Source: Nanobdellota archaeon | Lineage (GTDB): Archaea > Nanobdellota > Nanobdellia > Pacearchaeales > GW2011-AR1 | Length of the DNA: 42,092 nt | Assembly: GCA_030611805.1 (NCBI GenBank) | Contig: JAUWPB010000007.1 | Coordinates: 1 to 42,092 of the forward strand | Reading direction: 5' to 3' | Shown here: positions 38,073 through 42,092 of the stretch, one piece after another | Layout of the letters: the number at the start of each line of letters is the position of its first letter | How positions within the stretch are numbered: the first letter of the stretch is position 1 | Position numbers and translations under genes: made by a program | Notes under the pieces: generated by a model | Told to the model about the DNA's origin: nothing | What the model saw: only the letters and a program-made list of their open reading frames with translations | Database searches by the model: none

Positions 38073-39503
38073 ATGAATGACAAATCTAAACAAAATCATT
38101 TAATTAATAATTATCGGCATAAAAAATTTGGGAATGAATTTTTAGTCACTACTGACCATGGCTCTTGGATATTTCTATCTGAAAAAGAATTTGAAAAATT
38201 AAAAAAAGATTTAATTGAAAAAGACTCTGAATTTTGCAAAAAATTAGAAGAAACAGGAATAATCATAACAACCAAAAACATAAAGACAATCTTAAGAAAA
38301 TTAGAAAAAAGAAATGACTTTCTTTATCAGGGAACGAGTTTGCATATAGTTATTCCTACATTAAGATGTAATCAAAAATGCATATATTGTCATGCCAGTT
38401 CCAAATCATTAAATGAAAAAAAGGGGGAGATGGATGAGGAAACTGCAAAAAAAGTAATAGATTTTATTTTTCAAAGTCCTTCAGAATATATTGCAATTGA
38501 ATTTCAGGGAGGGGAGCCATTATTAAATTTTAAAATTGTTAGTTATATGATACATTATGCAAAAAAATTAAATAAAAAATATAAAAAAAATTTAATTTTT
38601 AGGATTGTTTCCAATTTTAGTATTTTGGATGAAGAAAAATTAAATTTTTTGATTAAAGAAAATGTTGGGATTTGCACATCACTTGATGGTCCAAATTATC
38701 TTCATAATAAAAATAGGCCTTTCGCAAATAAAAAAGAGTCTCATCATCTTGTTGAAAAAGGCATCCAAAAATTAAATAAAAAATATAAAAAAAATAATAT
38801 AAAACATCAAAGAGCAAATGCGTTAATAACAATAACAAAATATTCTCTTCAATATCCCAAAGAAATAATTGATGAATATGTTGGACTGGGACTTAAAGAC
38901 ATTCATCTTAGATTTCTTAATAATTTAGGGGATGCAAGACAAATATGGGATGAAATAAGTTATTCATGTGAGGAATTTATGGATTTCTGGAAAAAATCTA
39001 TTGATTATATTTTAGAGATGAATAAAAAAGGAGTTTTCTTTAGAGAAAGAGGTTGTTTAATTATCTTGCAAAAAATTTTAACTGAAACAGACCCTAATTT
39101 TGTGGACATAAGAAGTCCTTGTGGTGCTGCAATAGAACAGTTATCTTATACACCTGAAGGAGATATTTTTAGTTGCGATGAAGCAAGAATGGTAGGAGAA
39201 GATTTATTTAAATTGGGAAATGTAAAAAAAGATACCTATCGAAAAATTATTTCCTCTAATCAAACTTGTAGTTTAGTCGCTTCTTCAATTAATGACTGCC
39301 AAATATGTGATTATTGTGTTTACAAACCTTATTGTGGCATATGCCCGGTATGTAATTTTGTTGAGCAAGGGAGCATAATTGCAAAAACTCTGGAAACTCC
39401 CAGATGTAAAATTTATAAAGCCCAGTTTACTTATCTCTTTGAGAAACTTAAAAATTTAGAAAATAAAAAAATTTTTCAGGACTGGATAAACAAAACTAAA
39501 TAA
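38073..39503 (+). CDS. hxsB: HxsB-like radical SAM/SPASM peptide-modifying enzyme
   Basis: The 476-residue protein has the 4Fe-4S site TLRCNQKCIYCHA (C99, C103, C106), the SAM-binding EFQGGEPLLNF and, near the C-terminus, a Cys-rich SPASM-like segment (CQICDYCVYKPYCGICPVC). The order GTSLHI...IVDEYVGLGLKDIHLRFL ... YRKIISSN matches bacterial HxsB throughout. It should modify the H-x-S repeats of HxsA. It begins 1 bp after the small HxsD-like gene, and hxsA follows 4 bp later. Confidence 0.88.
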   Translation: MNDKSKQNHLINNYRHKKFGNEFLVTTDHGSWIFLSEKEFEKLKKDLIEKDSEFCKKLEETGIIITTKNIKTILRKLEKRNDFLYQGTSLHIVIPTLRCNQKCIYCHASSKSLNEKKGEMDEETAKKVIDFIFQSPSEYIAIEFQGGEPLLNFKIVSYMIHYAKKLNKKYKKNLIFRIVSNFSILDEEKLNFLIKENVGICTSLDGPNYLHNKNRPFANKKESHHLVEKGIQKLNKKYKKNNIKHQRANALITITKYSLQYPKEIIDEYVGLGLKDIHLRFLNNLGDARQIWDEISYSCEEFMDFWKKSIDYILEMNKKGVFFRERGCLIILQKILTETDPNFVDIRSPCGAAIEQLSYTPEGDIFSCDEARMVGEDLFKLGNVKKDTYRKIISSNQTCSLVASSINDCQICDYCVYKPYCGICPVCNFVEQGSIIAKTLETPRCKIYKAQFTYLFEKLKNLENKKIFQDWINKTK

Positions 39504-39507
39504 CAAA

Positions 39508-39795
39508 ATGAAAAAAGAGGATAAAAAGTTAAGAATACCCAAGATTAAAAAGAAAATTCATGCTTTTCTTGTAGGAGAAGAAGGAAAAATTTCCAAGCAA
39601 TCTTTGCTTAAATCAGGATTAATTTTAGGAACATTTGGAGCCCTTATTGGAACAGTATCTCCTGCAACCAATACTCTTTCATTGGGAGAATATGAGGGGG
39701 GGTCCGCAACAGCAACTCATAGTTCACACAGTTCTCATGGAAGTCACGGTAGCCATGGAAGTCACGGTAGTCACGGAAGTCATAATAGTTGGTGA
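39508..39795 (+). CDS. hxsA: HxsA-like substrate with eight H-x-S repeats and terminal Trp
   Basis: The 95-residue protein has a basic leader (MKKEDKKLRIPKIKKKIHAF), LVGEEGKISKQSLLKSG and a hydrophobic stretch (LILGTFGALIGTVSPATN) that could target the membrane. A linker (LSLGEYEGGSATAT) leads to residues 71-94, which are eight HxS triplets: two HSS, five HGS and one HNS, then W95. This is the HxsA design: the radical SAM enzymes act on the repeat tail. Only 4 bp separate it from hxsB. Confidence 0.85.
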   Translation: MKKEDKKLRIPKIKKKIHAFLVGEEGKISKQSLLKSGLILGTFGALIGTVSPATNTLSLGEYEGGSATATHSSHSSHGSHGSHGSHGSHGSHNSW

Positions 39796-39820
39796 TTAAA
39801 ATAATAAATTACAATATAGA

Positions 39821-40552
39821 ATGGACAAAATAAATAATGAGGGACAAGGGAAAAGATTTAAAATTAACTTTAAATTTTTATTTTTTATTTCAGTAATATT
39901 CATTATTATTTTCTTCATAAGCTGGGGAAGTATAACTTTTTTAACAAAAGAAGTTGTTTGTGGAGATGGAATTTGCAACAAAGATGAAAATGTAGAAAAT
40001 TGTCCCGAAGATTGCATCATTATCCCTTTGACAAATATAGAAGAAGAGTTTGCTTTGTGTAAAATGGACGCAGAAAAGGCGTGTTTGGCTATTACTAGCA
40101 AGGATATGTCTTATTGCGATTCTATAAATTTTGAGGTTATGAGAGATAATTGTCTAAGAACAACTATTTTTCTGTTTGATATTTTTGAGAATAAAGATAA
40201 AGCATCTTGCGTTAAAATAAAAGAAATGCCCTCTGAAGAGTGTTCAAATATTATTGATTCTATAAAAATAGAAGACATAACTAACTGTGAAAGCGAAGCA
40301 TGTGAATATGCACTTAGTTTATATTTGGCCAATTCACAAAAAAATATTGATTTATGCGAAGAGATAGCTGATGAAAACACCAAAAACAACTGCAAACTTT
40401 ATTTAACTTCTAATATGGATTATTGTGATTATAGTTATTGTAGCGATGTTTATAATATTCATATGAGAGAACAAACTGGCGATTTAAGTTATTGTGATAA
40501 GGTAATTAATCCTTCCGGAAAACAAGCATGTTTAGGGTATAAGAAAACTTAA
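39821..40552 (+). CDS. Membrane-anchored Cys-rich protein of the Hxs locus
   Basis: An uncleaved N-terminal membrane helix (FLFFISVIFIIIFFISWGSI) is followed by CGDGICNKDENVENCPEDC, the same module seen in the subtilisin tail and pilin-like protein. Then comes a Cys-spaced helical domain (ALCKMDAEKACLAI, YCDSINFEV, SYCSDVYNI) of about 14 further Cys. It lies between hxsA and the second radical SAM gene. It could receive or hold the modified HxsA product outside the cell. No named family. Confidence 0.65.
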   Translation: MDKINNEGQGKRFKINFKFLFFISVIFIIIFFISWGSITFLTKEVVCGDGICNKDENVENCPEDCIIIPLTNIEEEFALCKMDAEKACLAITSKDMSYCDSINFEVMRDNCLRTTIFLFDIFENKDKASCVKIKEMPSEECSNIIDSIKIEDITNCESEACEYALSLYLANSQKNIDLCEEIADENTKNNCKLYLTSNMDYCDYSYCSDVYNIHMREQTGDLSYCDKVINPSGKQACLGYKKT

Positions 40553-40576
40553 TAACTTAAAAAAATTCCTTCTTAA

Positions 40577-41998
<1,422 letters not shown>

Positions 41999-42092
41999 AT
42001 GTTTATTTCGAACAACATAAGAAAGCGTAATACAGTCTAATTTAACAATGTGAATGAAAGATATAATAATCTAAGCCGTCAAAAGTACAAAT
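41999..42092. other. Window end without recognised feature
   Basis: This 94-bp stretch follows the stop behind the AAT run. It is less uniformly AT-rich than before, and I see no start codon with a long frame, no tRNA and no promoter. It may belong to an assembly junction. Confidence 0.4.

Noticed and set aside
39708-39795. H-G-S repeat as a meaningless low-complexity tail
   Set aside because: It is preceded by an HxsB-like enzyme and HxsD-like proteins and keeps the H-x-S period exactly, so the Hxs substrate is the better reading.

Overview
The window is very AT-rich and gene-dense. It carries eukaryote-like/archaeal ribosomal proteins (S19e, L39e, L31e), a Cbf5/TruB pseudouridine synthase with PUA domain, archease plus RtcB RNA ligase, an intron-bearing tRNA, a small DUF1931-type histone-fold protein, archaeal type IV pilus (TadC-like) membrane proteins, class III pilin signal peptides and TATA boxes about 25 nt upstream of starts. 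With a class II lysyl-tRNA synthetase and many small membrane or Cys-rich surface proteins, this points to a DPANN archaeon of the Pacearchaeota/Woesearchaeota/Nanoarchaeota type. That placement is inference from gene content, not a phylogeny.

Layout. 1-4.3 kb: a pilin-like start on the minus strand, two Cys-rich membrane-anchored surface proteins and a CNNM/CBS transporter. 4.4-9.8 kb: an accessory stretch with a HEPN-like protein, two RelE/RHH-type toxin-antitoxin modules, a broken ComEA-like gene, a PD-(D/E)XK nuclease and small unknowns; a 32-bp perfect direct repeat brackets one toxin-antitoxin cassette. 9.7-14 kb: housekeeping minus-strand genes (LysRS, Nudix, DedA-like, RNase HI, acylphosphatase). 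14-21 kb: secreted proteins including a subtilisin, Cbf5, a third toxin-antitoxin pair, an AlkD-like repair protein, a short amino-acid-kinase-like protein and a hemolysin III/PAQR protein. 21-23.6 kb: ribosomal operon and an intron-containing tRNA-Ile(UAU) whose 3' end is duplicated nearby. 23.6-26.4 kb: a YchF-like GTPase, small unknowns and an MBL hydrolase. 26.5-30.8 kb: a type IV pilus operon.

30.8-42 kb is the most interesting part. First comes a minus-strand RiPP-like island: an E1/ThiF adenylating enzyme with an N-terminal PqqD-like domain, a TraB/Tiki-type GX2H protein, a 47-codon candidate precursor peptide and a frameshifted Gly/Ser-tailed lipoprotein. The last two share a 12-bp promoter core. 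Next is archease-rtcB, split by a LAGLIDADG homing endonuclease that leaves a second copy of the rtcB 5' end. Last, beside an A24 prepilin peptidase, is an apparently complete His-Xaa-Ser (Hxs) radical-SAM peptide-modification locus: HxsD, a second HxsD-like protein, HxsB, an HxsA substrate ending in eight H-x-S triplets plus Trp, a membrane-anchored Cys-rich protein and a second radical SAM protein. The last gene runs into a methyltransferase domain cut off by 23 AAT codons close to the window end. Hxs is known from bacteria; the combination with pilus genes in an archaeon of this type is the main candidate for a new system.

Several genes carry single-base frameshifts in short homopolymers or an in-frame TAG, so sequencing or assembly error must be separated from real decay. 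No stretch over 300 bases lacks a gene, and I see no CRISPR array, rRNA or transposase.
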